DNA of 64,000 nucleotides, taken from the NCBI GenBank assembly GCA_964019165.1, contig OZ025283.1:2611501-2675500 (forward strand), given 5' to 3'. The notes below the pieces were generated by a model that made no database searches, was not told the DNA's origin, and worked only from the letters and a program-made list of their open reading frames with translations. The DNA is from Mastigias papua (lineage: Eukaryota; Cnidaria; Scyphozoa; Rhizostomeae; Mastigiidae). This document shows positions 10,817-21,964 of the stretch, piece after piece (the first letter of the stretch is position 1; every line of letters begins with the position of its first letter). Made by a program: the position numbers and the translations under genes.

Positions 10817-13629
10817 GGGGGCAGAACAGGAAAAAATAGGTATTTTTTAAGTGTATGATACAGGGCATAAAATTGCTTCCTGCTCAAAACAATCACAATT
10901 TCCATCAAATATAAGCATTTTCAAACATGTACACTACTTAGTTGTTAATAGGTCAATCAGATGTACAGCCACACCCAAAACAAAAAACCACACCCATTTC
11001 CAAAAGTAAAAAAAGTTGTCTCAGGCTGTCCAAAATATATTTCTAAGTAGACTAGATGAGTTTTTGAGACTTTGTGGGCAGATAGTACTATCATAATGCT
11101 ATGCAACAAAGCTCATAACTTATGAGTTAGACAATGGCAAATATTTGTTTGGCCAGTGATAAAATTTGATGAAGATTTTAGAAATTGACAAAACAAAAAC
11201 GTGAGTAAGGTTGCAAACACAACCCTCTGGTTCAAATTTATAGCTTAATTGCACTGTTCTGCCTAACCAGACATTATTGTGAAAAGTTCAGCAGGGTATC
11301 TATCACCGTTTTAGAAATATCCTGGACAAAATGTCAGGTTTCTCCTGAAATTTCACTTTTCGGAAAATGAGCATTAAAGTCTGCATTCATACATTCAATA
11401 ATGAATAGAAAGATATTGTGTCTAAAAAGCCCCTGATTGATACTGGGGTCCCTCTGCTTCTTCTAAGGCATCAGAAAAGCCTTTCTTTCTGTTCCTTATT
11501 GCCTTTCTCCTTCTTTTAGCTTTTTCACTGCTCGTCACAAAAGAATAATAGATTCTGGAATTGTCTAGCTTTCTGCATGATCTCTTGCAAAACCTTCCAG
11601 GATCAATACCCATTTCCTCTAGAATTTTCATGTTTGCTGATGATCCATCATTGAAATGGCCAATGGCAAGATGGGTGGATAGCTCAACTGTTGGTAACCC
11701 AGAATGTGTCTGCTTTGTGCTACGCTGCCAAATAAGTGCATTGAATGACTCATTCTGGTTCTGCGTTCCTCCATGGGTACATGCCTGCAACAGACTTTCA
11801 GAACTGAGAGCTATAAATACAGGCTCAAGTGCATCTGCTACAGCAGCTGGTAATGGATGCCTGTGGCTGTATTCATTTGTGCCATTTGCAGCATCTCTTT
11901 GAAAGCCACACCATGAATCCTTCCCTTCAGGACAGAAATGGTGCTGTGGATTCTGATCTGTTGATCTGCTATGGAATAAAAGTGCCATTGTTGCTTTTTG
12001 CATGGCATCTACACTATGAGTGTTGTCTCTAATTGCTTTCCCATAGTAGACCTGCATGCTGTCAATCACTTTCTTTGTCAGCCTACCCTGGCCCCCAATG
12101 GGCTTGCCATCAGACAGATGTGTTCTACCAGATTTAGTTTTAAAACTCCTTAGCCGAGAACCCATGCGTTTTTGTCTATGGCCTACGCACTCAAGCTTTT
12201 CCACCTTCACATCTCCATATACCTTCTCTGCAGTAACCTGGTTATGTGCCTTACTGTCACCATCACCTAAGAACTCTGTGTAACGGAGGCCACTTTTGTC
12301 AATGGACCTTCTAAAAATGTTCAAGCATTGGTCTTTATGACCCACCCACCAAGCATCAAATTCTGGAGTTCCTCTTTGTGTCTTGTCCATCATGCATGTT
12401 CTGCACTCTTTGGACATAACTTCAATGTCCACAACTTTTCCAGTTACAATGGAAATGGCAGAAACAATGCCAAATGCTGATGCGTATCCACGTCTCCTCC
12501 ATGAACCATCACAAGAGATGGCCACATTATGAATACCATCATCTGAAACTTCATAAAAAGGTTTGGTTTCCTCTGCTGCTTGTGCCATGCTATTTTCAGC
12601 AACCTTTTTTGTAGCTTTACATACAGAGCTCAGTGTATCTTTGTACGCATTCTTGTGCATCGGCGGTGGAGTTTTCATTGCTCCAAGACATTGTGCTAGA
12701 CCTAGATGGCCTATACCAATGTTTCTAGCAGCTAACAGCTCTGCTGTTAATTTCATAAGCCTTGCCAATCTTCTTTGATGTTGGAAATTCAGCACTAAAG
12801 AAACATCTCTTACTGGCACATGTTAATTGTATTGTTGCTGCAAGTCCCATCTTTGAATGTGGCTTTTCCTCCATCCTAACAGTATTGCTCTTGCACGAAG
12901 GGCAAAGGAGGCTTTCGATCATGGCAGGCAGGCAAGACATATCAAACACTCTGTATCCAAATGGTAGATTCTCTTCATCATCCCAGGAAGAATCCGATGA
13001 AAGCTCACTTGCATCTTCACAAAGCTTGCGGACAGTGGCAGGTTGCCTTGACTTTGGTGTTGATGTCTGTGGCTGTTCGACTGGACCAGCAGTTAGGCCA
13101 TTTTCTTCTTCCTCCACTTCCATGTTTGCACTCGGTTCATCGTCATGAGATGAGTCGTCAGGGTCAACAACTGACTTCTGTATGTGCTGATTCCCGTAAA
13201 ATCTTCTTTTCCGTCTTTCAATACAGCGAAATTTTCGTTTTGGAGGCATTTTTGGAGCAAGATCGATAGTTCGAGGCAAATATCTTAGCAGGTTGCTTCA
13301 ACGGGAAAACAAAACTGAATGCCATGGCCTAACTGCCTCGAAATGGTGATGTAGCCTCTCTTTTATTGTAAAAATGAAATCAGGGAACTGGATAGTAAGC
13401 TATGGAGCTCAAGGCTCATTCTAGGCAGCAGAACCAACAAAATTTAGTTTTGGTTACCATGGTAACGAAAATAACAACTTTATGTACGTTCCAAAAAGGC
13501 TGTTTTTCTTCAGTTGCAGAGGAGTTATTCATTTCAGGTGAAATTCTACATATTGTGGAATGACCAGAGTTGCAAATAAGTAAAAACCAAAAAACATTTT
13601 TTTTATGAAATTTTTCCTGTTCTGCTACC
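10817..13629 (-). mobile_element. Kolobok-type DNA transposon inserted in the gypsy RT
   Basis: Ends are GGGGGCAGAACAGGAAAAA at 10817 and the inverted form ending ...CAGAACAGG complement at 13629, with two mismatches in the first 14 bases. TTAA (10813-10816) and TTAC (13630-13633) flank it, a TTAA duplication with one later substitution. Taking out the element and one TTAA copy rejoins the gypsy RT frame exactly. TTAA target choice and the enclosed Mutator-like/Kolobok transposase support Kolobok assignment over a classical Mutator, which makes 9-bp duplications. Confidence 0.8.
11422..13279 (-). pseudogene. Kolobok/Mutator-like DDE transposase with one frameshift
   Basis: The N-terminal frame (12725-13279) starts MPRTIDLAPKMPPKRKF and is rich in basic residues (RRKRRF). 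It then has an acidic linker and a C-x2-C pair (LLCPSCKSN) with a later Cys (CASKRC), likely a DNA-binding zinc module. The C-terminal frame (11422-12819) holds the nuclease fold with Asp104 (SCDGSWRRRG), Asp186 (LGDGDSK) and Glu357 (NQNESFNAL), ending in a basic tail. The two frames overlap near 12740, where loss of one base after the INSRAV segment explains the switch. Internal frames are otherwise open over about 600 codons, so the copy is fairly young. It is similar to proteins annotated as Mutator-like transposase in other invertebrates. Confidence 0.82.
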
Positions 13630-13633
13630 TTAC

Positions 13634-13860
13634 GTTTGGCTAGGATATCATCAAAGGTAGATGTTATGTAATGAGGACGCCGCACTGCTTTGTTAAGATC
13701 GCGAGGATCAAGGCAAAGTCAAAGCTTCCCATTTGACTTTGTCACGCAGACACAGCTATTGACTCAATCGGTGGGATAGGTCACGGGTGTGAGAATTTCC
13801 TCACGCACGAGGGCATCAAGCTCATCTTTTAGCCTGTCTTTGAGTGCGAGTGGTATTCGT
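13634..13860 (-). pseudogene. Gypsy reverse transcriptase, N-terminal part
   Basis: Minus-strand reading gives the LCLDPRDLNKAVRRPHY segment followed by DDILAK, the gypsy RT block directly before the site of the Kolobok insertion. Stops occur near 13725 and 13765. It continues upstream into the protease frame. Confidence 0.8.
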
Positions 13861-14597
13861 CATGGAGGATGTATGACAGGTGGTACCTTAGGGTCGACTG
13901 ATATGTGGCACATTCCCTGGAAGCAACCGATACCATCAAACACATCGCTGTACTGTTGAAGAATGGTGCTGCGTAAATCAACATCATCCTGCAGGTGTGC
14001 TGGGGAGGAATTTTGTGTAATCTGAATGGGAAAATGCAACGAAACAAGCCCTAACACTCTGCATGTAGGTAATCCTATCAGAATTGGTCCTTTGGTCTCA
14101 GTGACGTAGAACTTAGCAGCAGTACATTGCTTACCATGTCGAATTCCAAATAAACATGATCCATGCTGTTTAACAGTTGTACCACCATATGCAACAATTT
14201 TTACCTTAGGGAGAGTGAGATCGCACAAGCTTGTTGGTGTTGTGTTATGGAGAAAGCACTGATATATGGAGTTTGGCATAATGGTACCTTCAGCTCCTGT
14301 ATCTATTTTGCATTTAAAGAACTCTTGATATGCTGATGTGCCTAACGTAAGATCAACACAGGCCTGTGTGGCATCACCTGGTACCCTTGTTTCCATGGCA
14401 TGACTTGTTTCTTGTGTCAAAATAAAACGCCTCATCAGAAGTGTGTTCTTCTGTTTGTGTGTCGTGCACATTCTTGCATGATTGTTTAGAAGCTGGTTTC
14501 TGCAACTTGGGTCCTGATCGGTAGAGTTTGGCCCAATGATTGTATCCCACATTCGTGGCAACAAGAAGGGTGCGGTTGACAAGATCTTCATACTCAC
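13860..14597 (-). CDS. Gypsy retroviral-type aspartic protease region
   Basis: This 245-codon frame contains CKIDTGAEGTIMPNS, the DTGA active-site loop of a retropepsin, followed by a hydrophobic ILIGLPTCRVLGL flap-side segment. It ends in sequence leading into RT (VPPVIHPP). The first 60 or so codons overlap the gag frame out of register and are probably not translated as shown; the true junction is a frameshift near 14400-14550. The enzyme would cut the gag-pol polyprotein. Confidence 0.8.
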   Translation of the reverse strand: MSMKILSTAPFLLPRMWDTIIGPNSTDQDPSCRNQLLNNHARMCTTHKQKNTLLMRRFILTQETSHAMETRVPGDATQACVDLTLGTSAYQEFFKCKIDTGAEGTIMPNSIYQCFLHNTTPTSLCDLTLPKVKIVAYGGTTVKQHGSCLFGIRHGKQCTAAKFYVTETKGPILIGLPTCRVLGLVSLHFPIQITQNSSPAHLQDDVDLRSTILQQYSDVFDGIGCFQGMCHISVDPKVPPVIHPP

Positions 14598-14889
14598 ATT
14601 CCAACAGAAGCTCCTTGAGTCGTTTCAAATAAACATCAGCCGCTTCATCTGGTTGTTGCTGGCAGCCAAGAAGGCGGAAACAGGCAACACGAAAGTTACT
14701 TCGCGGTTTGACATAAGAAGCAAATTTTGAAAGATAAGCATCGAGTTGGTCATCTTGATTGGGAGCGAATGTGAAAGTATCAGCAATATCTTGTCCTTCA
14801 GACCCAGCCCATATTAACAAATAAGTAATTGTAATAGCGTCTTCGATTTCTTTCAATGGCCCATTAAAATGAAGACGGCAGGAGTGCAA
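14374..14889 (-). CDS. Gypsy gag (partial)
   Basis: This 171-codon frame has the helical capsid pattern of Ty3/gypsy gag, with FAPNQDDQLDAYLSKF, FRLLGCQQQPDEAADVYLKRLKELL and CEYEDLVNRTLL. The usual Cys-His knuckle that should follow is scattered over three frames near 14520-14560, evidence of small indels. Upstream, 14890-15140 should hold the N-terminus but is broken near 14900. Confidence 0.7.
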   Translation of the reverse strand: MHSCRLHFNGPLKEIEDAITITYLLIWAGSEGQDIADTFTFAPNQDDQLDAYLSKFASYVKPRSNFRVACFRLLGCQQQPDEAADVYLKRLKELLLECEYEDLVNRTLLVATNVGYNHWAKLYRSGPKLQKPASKQSCKNVHDTQTEEHTSDEAFYFDTRNKSCHGNKGTR

Positions 14890-15122
14890 AAAACGTCTTC
14901 ATTGCATTGTCTAAGTCCTTGGCAGACCAGTCAATGGTAGGTGGTGGAAGTGAGGCAGCGGCCATATTGTTTTTGTGCAAAATACACCGAGTTGCAGTGG
15001 GAAACACAACTGGCGATGGAGCAGCGTAGCTATAACGTGTAGTTGTGCGGATGCGGAGTTACTCCGTGAGAACAAGGAGTCCAGTATCAACGAAAACAAC
15101 ACAGGCAATTCGTGAAGTGAGC

Positions 15123-15140
15123 AGGGTTAACCTGACACCA
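15123..15140 (-). promoter_or_regulatory. Primer-binding site of the gypsy element
   Basis: Directly inside the 5' LTR, the minus strand reads TGGTGTCAGGTTAACCC. It begins with the TGG that pairs with a tRNA 3'-CCA end. The tRNA species was not determined. Confidence 0.6.
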
Positions 15141-15308
15141 TGTTATGTTCTGCTACCATGCCTTAGAGGCATGATCGATAGAAGTAACACGATGGAAAAC
15201 AAGTACGTTTGCAATCAGCTTCAATTCAAAACGAATAACAATCACATGGAAAAACAACAGAATGTAAACGAGGTGAGGCAAGATGGTATCTTGTCTGAGA
15301 ATATAACA
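15141..15308 (-). repeat. 5' LTR of the gypsy element
   Basis: This is a 168-bp repeat matching 8301-8468, with TGTTATGTTC start and ATATAACA end, flanked outside by CACAT at 15309-15313. Confidence 0.9.
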
Positions 15309-15480
15309 CACATTATCGTGTTTAGTTACAAGTTTCCTTCATATCTATAAAATTTGAGTATTTATGTTTATCGCTTGTGGCAAGCAAAGGTTCTTGGTAA
15401 AATCGCTAACTTGTTTGCTTTGAGAGGGGCATATATCACATTTCAACTACACAAGTAAAGAAAAAGAATGGACACAAATC

Positions 15481-16628
15481 ATTACGTTGGCTGGAGTATT
15501 TGAGTATTTCAAAGATGATGTTAATGCCATTAGAAAAGCAGAGTTAAAATGCAAGTTGGATTTTGTGTTGGACTTATGAATTAACAATCTAACAGTGAAT
15601 GCAAAGGTGAGAGCATCGATGAAGGACAAAAGCTACAGCAAGTCCTTGATGATTGATGGGTCTGATGGGATCAAGCAAGCAACGTGTGATTGCCCCAGTG
15701 GAAAATGGAATTGTAGCCATATGGCAGCAGCATCTGTCTATGCAAATAAGAAGGGGGTTTTCAAAAACAGATCTGCCACATTCATGACCACCCTACATGC
15801 ATTTATACAATCAGTGGTGCCACTGTATTTTGCTTGTAAAAACTATTTTTTTCCCATCTTACTCTTGTGTTGTAATTAGATTTTAAAACTTAGTTATTTT
15901 AGTATTCTAGTTAATTTTTATTAGTAAACATTGTAAATTTTGTAGGAGGGCCCCTTGTAAAATAGCCTGTGCTGAAGGATCACCCTCCTAAAATATATGA
16001 AATGAAATGAAAGTGCTCATCCTGAAAAAGCAGCTACACAGGAAGTGACAGCAATATCTGATTTCTTTCCTCACCAAAGACCACACTTCAAAAAGATTTC
16101 TAGACAAGTGGATGAGTCAGGCAAACAATGTCTATTTGAGAAGCTCAGTGGGTCAGCTTCCTGTCCTATGGAATGGTTTATTGGCGCAGAGCCCATAAGT
16201 GTAGTCCAAAGTGAAACATCTTCGAATGAATCAGTTCAAATTGGCCAACTACATGAACTGTTCAAGGAGGATCATAACACATTTTGTGAGAGATGTTCTG
16301 CTTCAAATGAGCAAATTACTTGGTTGGCTGAAAACAGTAGTGAACAGCATAGGTCAAGTTTATGGGAAAGCACAGATATCTTTGCCTGACAGGAAGCAAT
16401 TGTGGAATGGATTTTACAGCATATGAACGAAATATTTCAAACAGTAAACCATACCCACCTTCTCTGTTTACAACTCTTAAAGGTGAATATTCAGTGGCTG
16501 GCAAAGATTCCATAATGTGGGGGAAAATACAAGAAGGGAAGGCCTTTCAAGAGTATATAAAATTGGCAGGCAATACAGTAAAGCCTGTTGGTTTAGTAAT
16601 AGAGAGTTTACGAAATGCAGTGCGATAA
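15481..16628 (+). pseudogene. SWIM-zinc-finger and YqaJ-nuclease-like gene remnant
   Basis: At 15595-15879 the frame contains ATCDCPSGKWNCSHMAAA, a SWIM-type zinc finger (C-x-C, then C-x-H). A stop near 15585 separates it from a plausible upstream segment. At 16045-16389 comes unassigned Ser/Glu-rich sequence, and at 16362-16628 a segment with LTGSNCGMDFTAYERN, PPSLFTTLKGEYS and DSIMWGKIQEGKAFQEY that resembles the start of YqaJ-like viral-recombinase nucleases. SWIM plus YqaJ proteins occur in many invertebrate genomes, often in mobile contexts. The nuclease core residues beyond the KPVGLVIE segment are missing. Frame changes occur between pieces, and the piece near 15880-16040 may be intronic. 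Confidence 0.55.
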
Positions 16629-16694
16629 AATAAGATGACTCATGGAGACCTGGGTACAAGCGGGGCAAAGTCGTCTTGATTCAAGAGTCAGATC

Positions 16695-17821
16695 TTGATT
16701 ACGAATGAGAAAGATGACTCAGACTGCCGCCAAAAGTGCCTGATAGAAAACATGGAGAACGAAATGCTAGTTCTAATGCACAAAGATGGTGAAATTGATG
16801 AAGACAAATGTCTCATCCTAAACCATACCAGCCAACGTACAAATCTGCATGGAGGACTTCCATATTGGAAGCAAGATAGTTTCAATTTGGAAAATATGCA
16901 GAAAGATGAGTGTGAGGTGGATTTTCATTTCAAAAAGCCTGATATTTACCGACTTGCTGCTACATTCAATCTACCACATACTTTCCGGTGTCCAAATAGG
17001 ACTACAGTTCAGCCTATTGAGGCTTTGTGCATATGTTTGAAGTGTTTTGCATAGCCTTGCAGATATGCTGATCTTGTACACAGGTTTGGTAGGCCAGTAC
17101 CACATCTCTGTATGATATCAAATTTAATGGTTGATGTTTTATTTGACACATATGGTACTCTACTGACCAGCCTTGATCAACATTGGCTATCCCCTCAAAA
17201 CTTTCAGGATATGCAGATGCTATTTACAACAAAGGTACTGCATTGAATAAGTCCTGGGGGATTCATAGATGGCACTGTGAGACCAATATGTAGGCCAAAA
17301 GAAAACCAAAGAGTGGTTTACAATGGCCACAAGAGGGTGCATGCTTTGAATTCCAATCTGCAGTAACTCCAAATGGACGTATAACAAACCCGTTTGGTCC
17401 AGTGGAGGGAAGAAGGCATGACAGCGGCATGCTAGCAATGTTGGGCCTCTTGCCTCAACTGGAACAAATGTCCTTTTTTCCAACAGGGCAAGCACTATGT
17501 CTCAATGGAGACCCAGCCTATCCTCTAAGAATGCATCTTCAGTCCCCATTTGCTCAAAGACAGGATCTCTCTAAAAATGACCAAGCATTCAACCAGTCCA
17601 TGAGACAAGTCAGGGTGTCAGTGGATTGGGTCTTTGGAGATGTTGTGAATTATTTTAAAGTCACAGATTTCAAGAGAAACATGAAGATTGGCTTGAGTGC
17701 TGTTGGCAAGACATACATAGTATGTGCTTTGCTTTCGAATGGGTTGACATGTTTATATAGTAACATTACTGCTGCATTCTTTGATGTGAAGCCTCCCACG
17801 TTAGAAGAGTATTTTGGTTAG
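16695..17821 (+). pseudogene. Harbinger-like DDE transposase, decayed
   Basis: The N-terminal piece (16695-17054) precedes an in-frame TAG, after which the same frame continues (PCRYADLVHRFGRPVPHL). The nuclease core reads FIDGTVRPICRPKEN (first Asp, about 17260-17300), a GP/EGRRHDSGML segment, and LNGDPAYPL (second Asp). It then reads VSVDWVFGD, where the expected third acidic residue Glu is Asp. A frameshift lies between about 17230 and 17400. The C-terminus (LSAVGKTYIVCALL) is complete to 17821. One stop, at least one frameshift and the Glu-to-Asp change argue against activity. It directly follows the SWIM/YqaJ remnant on the same strand. Confidence 0.75.
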
Positions 17822-18412
17822 GCCCATGTACAGAGTCTTTCTTAAAAAGCAGCTTTTTAGAAACTAAAACAGCTCTTTTAAAAGCTACCATTTGTGCTAA
17901 GAGAAAGTATTCTACTCTTCCATACTACACACATCATAGTATCAAATTGATTCAGCTGCTTTTCTATACATTTATAAAGTTACTTAACCCTTTGATGCCT
18001 GAAAGGGTCATATGGCCCACTAGGGTTTAGACACTTGTAAAATTTATACTTCTAACGATTCGCTTAAATGCCAGGAAGGGCATAAAGGCCCAGCCTAGAT
18101 GCCCCATTATGGAAACTTTGGTAAAATCACATGAAGTACTTGGATGCAACAGCCAGTTTTGTTGGATGGATAGAGGTGGTGAGACGTAGCTACACTTCCT
18201 CATCAAAAGTGCTGGAACAATAACGTCAGAATGGCGGCCTAAGTTTCCTATTTAGTTCATAAGCAAGCTTTCACCTTTACGTTTTGGCATGAAATGGGCC
18301 CTGTCACAACAGCAAATAAACATAGACAAACCAGACTTTTTACACTCTTTGCTTAACTAATTTGCTTGCTATCATTTGCAGAGTATATTCTGTACTTCGT
18401 TATCAAAAAAAC

Positions 18413-19390
18413 ATGGCAAAGTCTCAAGAATTAGGTGAATGTGAAAGAGCAGCAATATATCAATTGAGAGTAGCTGGACACTCATTTGCTGAAATTGCCA
18501 AACAAATAGGTTGCGCGAAATCAACTGTATACAGAATTATACAGATGCATGAAAAAACTGGTTTGCTACTACGAAGTAAGAAAAGTGGTCGACTGAAAGT
18601 AATCTGTCGTAGAGTCGAGAGAATCGTAACGCCAATTTTTAAAACGTCCCGCTTCGCCAAATTAAGACGAGATAGACAAGAGCTTTCCTGAAGAAAATTT
18701 ATCAAAACGCACCATAATGCATGTAGTTTCAAAACATGGCATTAAAAGTAGAATCTGTAAGCGAAAACCGTATATTAAAAACATAAATCGTACATGCCTT
18801 ATGAAATGGGCTAAGACAATGGAGGAATGGCCGTTATCTTATTGGGATGATTTTATATTTCTGAAGAACGCAGATTTTCTTTGGTAAATGAGTCCGGGGT
18901 CCGAAGCGTATGGAGAACTGCTTGTGAAGCAAACAATCCAGAATTCTTTGTCCCAGCTTTCAGAGGAGGAGTTTCAGTTATGGTTTGGGGATGCATAGGG
19001 CCTAATGGAGGTGGAAACCTTGCACTTTACGAAAAATCTGTAAATTCAGAGTATTATATACAAATTCTAAAAGGAAATCTTCCCGGAAGTGTCCGACAAA
19101 TCTATGGCAATGAGAACCAACCGTTTATCTTCCACCAAGACAATGCTCCATGCCACAATGCTGCTCAAGCATGCAATTTTCTCAAAACCAATGGAATCCT
19201 TCACCCTCCCTGGCCATCTCAAATCCCTGATCTCAATATAATTGAAAATGTCTGGCAATACATGAAAAATATGATTAGAAAAGATCCACCAAAGAACAAG
19301 CATCAACTCGTAAGGAAAATTTTTGAGATTTGGGCAGAACTTCCACACAAAGTAATAGCCACTTTGTACTCTTCAATTCCACGCCGTCTT
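18413..19390 (+). pseudogene. Tc1/mariner transposase, truncated
   Basis: The N-terminal helix-turn-helix is clear (residues starting MAKSQELGECERAA, with FAEIAKQIGCAKSTVYRII), followed by a basic second DNA-binding region. The frame breaks near 18690. The catalytic part resumes with DDFIFS (first Asp, about 18850), VMVWGCIG, FHQDNAPCHN (second Asp) and PDLNIIENVW (Glu). It ends abruptly at the IPRRLHAV segment near 19390, where antisense RTE sequence begins. The last residues and the 3' terminal repeat are missing. Confidence 0.85.
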
Positions 19391-21964
19391 CATGCTGTTC
19401 GTGCTAGTTGTGGCTATCCAAGCTGTTTTTGCCATTGCTATTCTTGCTCTGATTTCTTTACTACAGCCACCATTATCTGTTATCAACGACCCCAAATAAC
19501 AAAACTGTGCTACCTGCTTAATTCTTTCTTCATTTAAAACTATATTTACATTGCCACCACCTTGTTTGGAAACTCTCATAACTTTGGTTTTCTTTATATT
19601 AATCTTCATACCATATTCTTTTGACACATCATTTAATCTATTCATTATATTCTGAAGTCCTTGTTCTGTCTCTGCTACCATGCCCTGGTCATCTGCAAAC
19701 CTTATATCTGTCAGCAAACTCCCTCCCACTTTTACACCCTCATCAACACCATCTAATGCTTCTAGCATCATCTTTTCTGCATAAATTGAGAATAGCAAGG
19801 GGGATAAGCTACAACCTTGTCTCACACCTCTGCCAATGCTACATGTATTTGTGTACTCATCTGCAACCCTGACTACTTCCTGCTGCATAGTATATAGCTC
19901 CCAAATCTATCTCCTGTCTTGCCAGTCAACTCCAAGCCGTTTCAATGTATCCATCATCTTTACCCACTTCACTCTGTCAAATGCCTTCTCATAGTCAACA
20001 AAACAAATAAACACCTCTTTTCCATGATCTAAAACCTTCTCACATAACATTCGCATAACCCCAAGTGCTTCTCTGCTTCCACATCCTTTCTTGAAACCAA
20101 ACTGTGTCTTACTGATAAAATCTCCAACTTTTCCTTCCAGTCTTTTTGTTAGTATTCTTAGCATAATCTTTGATGTGTGTGGTATAAGGCTGATGGTTCG
20201 ATGGTCCTCACATGCCATTGCATTCATTTTCTTTGGCAAGGGTATCAAAACTGCCTTTGTGAAATCTTCTGGCCATATTCCTTCTTTATACATTCTTTCA
20301 CATAAGTTTATTAATCCTGTTGTCGCTTCCTTACCTAAACTCTTCCAAAATTCTGCGGGTATTTCATCTATGCCTACAGCCTTTCTGTCCTTCAACTCTT
20401 TTATTGCTGCTCTGATCTCACTGACTAACAGATCTGGTCCTTTACAGTCCTTGTCTACTTCATCTTCCAGTTCTAAATCAAGACTATCTTTCCCTGGTTT
20501 TCTTTCATTATCATAAAGTGTCTCAATATATTCTCTCCACCTCTCTTTGATATCACTTTTATCTGTTAAGAGCCTACCGTCCATGTCTTTAATTGCTTTG
20601 CTGCTCTTTCTCATTACGTTCTGTCCTGTAAGCTGACGTACCTTTCGATAAAATACATCTGACCTACGCCTGCTATCTAGCTCATCAAGAGTCTGACATT
20701 GGTCCATCCACCAATCCTCTCTTGCCTTGTCTGTTTCCCTTCTTAGCTCATTATTTAGTTGCTTATATTTCTTTACTCCATCGTCTGTTGACACATTTTT
20801 CCACTTCCTTCTTTCATCCATTTTCCTTATCATCTCATCAGTGACCCATGGCTTCCTTGCTTCCATGCCCATTTTATAACCAACTTCAGTCTTTACAGCC
20901 TCTAAAACAGCATTCTTCAACATTATCCATCTACCTTCAATGCTTACATCATCTTGCTTAGTGTCTCTTATCTTTTCATTCACTTTGTTTTGAAAACTCT
21001 CAACTGTCGCCTCTAATGTCTGCAGGTCCCATTGTAACTTCTTCCTTCTCCTTTTCAGTTGCTTCAATTTGACGGACTGTATCATGACAACTAAGTTGTG
21101 GTCAGAATCAGCGTCTGCACCTGGATAACTACATGCATTTTTTACACTATTTCGGAACCTTTGTCTCACCAGAATATAATCCAATTGATACCTTCGGGTG
21201 TCTCCCGGTTGCCTCCATGCACACCTGCACCTTTTTTCATGCTCAAAGCAGGTGTTGGTAACAACCAGCTTCCTTTGCCAGCAGAACTCTACAAGTCTTT
21301 CTCCTCTTTCATTTCTGGTTCCAAGCCCAAAGGCTCCTACTTCTTTCTCATCTTGTCCCTCTCCTATGATACAGTTCCAGTCTCCCATAACTATAAGATT
21401 AGTATTGCCATTCTCTGCCTTAATGAGACAATCCAATTGTTCATACATTTCTTCCACTTCATTATCTTCATGTGTTGATGTTGGCATAAAAACTTGAATA
21501 ATGACTAAATCCGCAGGCTCTCCCTGTATCTTCACCAACAATAGGCGATCATTCTGTAATACTATTTTCGTCACTCTCATTGATGTTTCCCTATCTAATA
21601 CACTTGCAACAACGCCTTGACCCTGTTTTGCTGCAGAGCAAATCATCCTTAGTCCATCGCTTGTAAAATCTCTACTTTCTTTCCACTGCACTTCACTAAG
21701 TCCAAGAATGTTTAACCTATTTCGACTCATTTCTCTTTTGATGTTTTCAAGTTTTCCTCTCTTTTGCATTGTCCTCACATTCCAAGTACCAATTCTCATA
21801 TGCCCTTTTCCATATCTTCCACTTAGTCCTAAGGTCTGTGCAGAGCCAATACTGTTTCCCACTAAGTCTGCACTCTTTGGTGGGATCAGTCCAACCAACC
21901 CAGTGAGATTATTAGCACCCTCATTTACACGGGACTGAGGGCCATCAATTAAACTGTTTGCCAT
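19373..21964 (-). pseudogene. RTE ORF2: APE endonuclease and reverse transcriptase
   Basis: The 685-codon frame 19907-21964 holds the endonuclease with GTWNVRTM, LGLSEVQW, MGDWNCIIG, LDYILV and SDHNLV, so all main catalytic residues are visible. The RT fingers/palm follow (LKDRKAVGIDEIPAEFW, EDHRTISLIPHTSKI, FVDYEKAFDRV). A stop at 19907 (after the VDWQDRR segment) and a shift separate a second frame, 19373-19888, which carries GVRQGCSLSPLLF, IRFADDQGMVA and FCYLGSLI. The protein resembles BovB/RTE-clade polyproteins (CFDP2-like annotations). It would nick target DNA and copy its RNA in place. The C-terminus is lost at the Tc1 junction. Confidence 0.85.

Larger units (their letters stand above)
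8301..15308 (-). mobile_element. Ty3/gypsy LTR retrotransposon, split by a Kolobok insertion
   Basis: Two 168-bp direct repeats (8301-8468 and 15141-15308) start TGTTATGTTC and end ATATAACA. CACAT flanks both outer edges (8296-8300 and 15309-15313) as a 5-bp target duplication. Read on the minus strand, the order is LTR, gag, protease, reverse transcriptase, RNase H, integrase, LTR, which is the Ty3/gypsy order. By eye the LTRs differ at about 11 of 168 positions, so the insertion is not recent. Gag/protease and RT frames are broken, and a later transposon at 10817-13629 interrupts RT. Confidence 0.92.
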
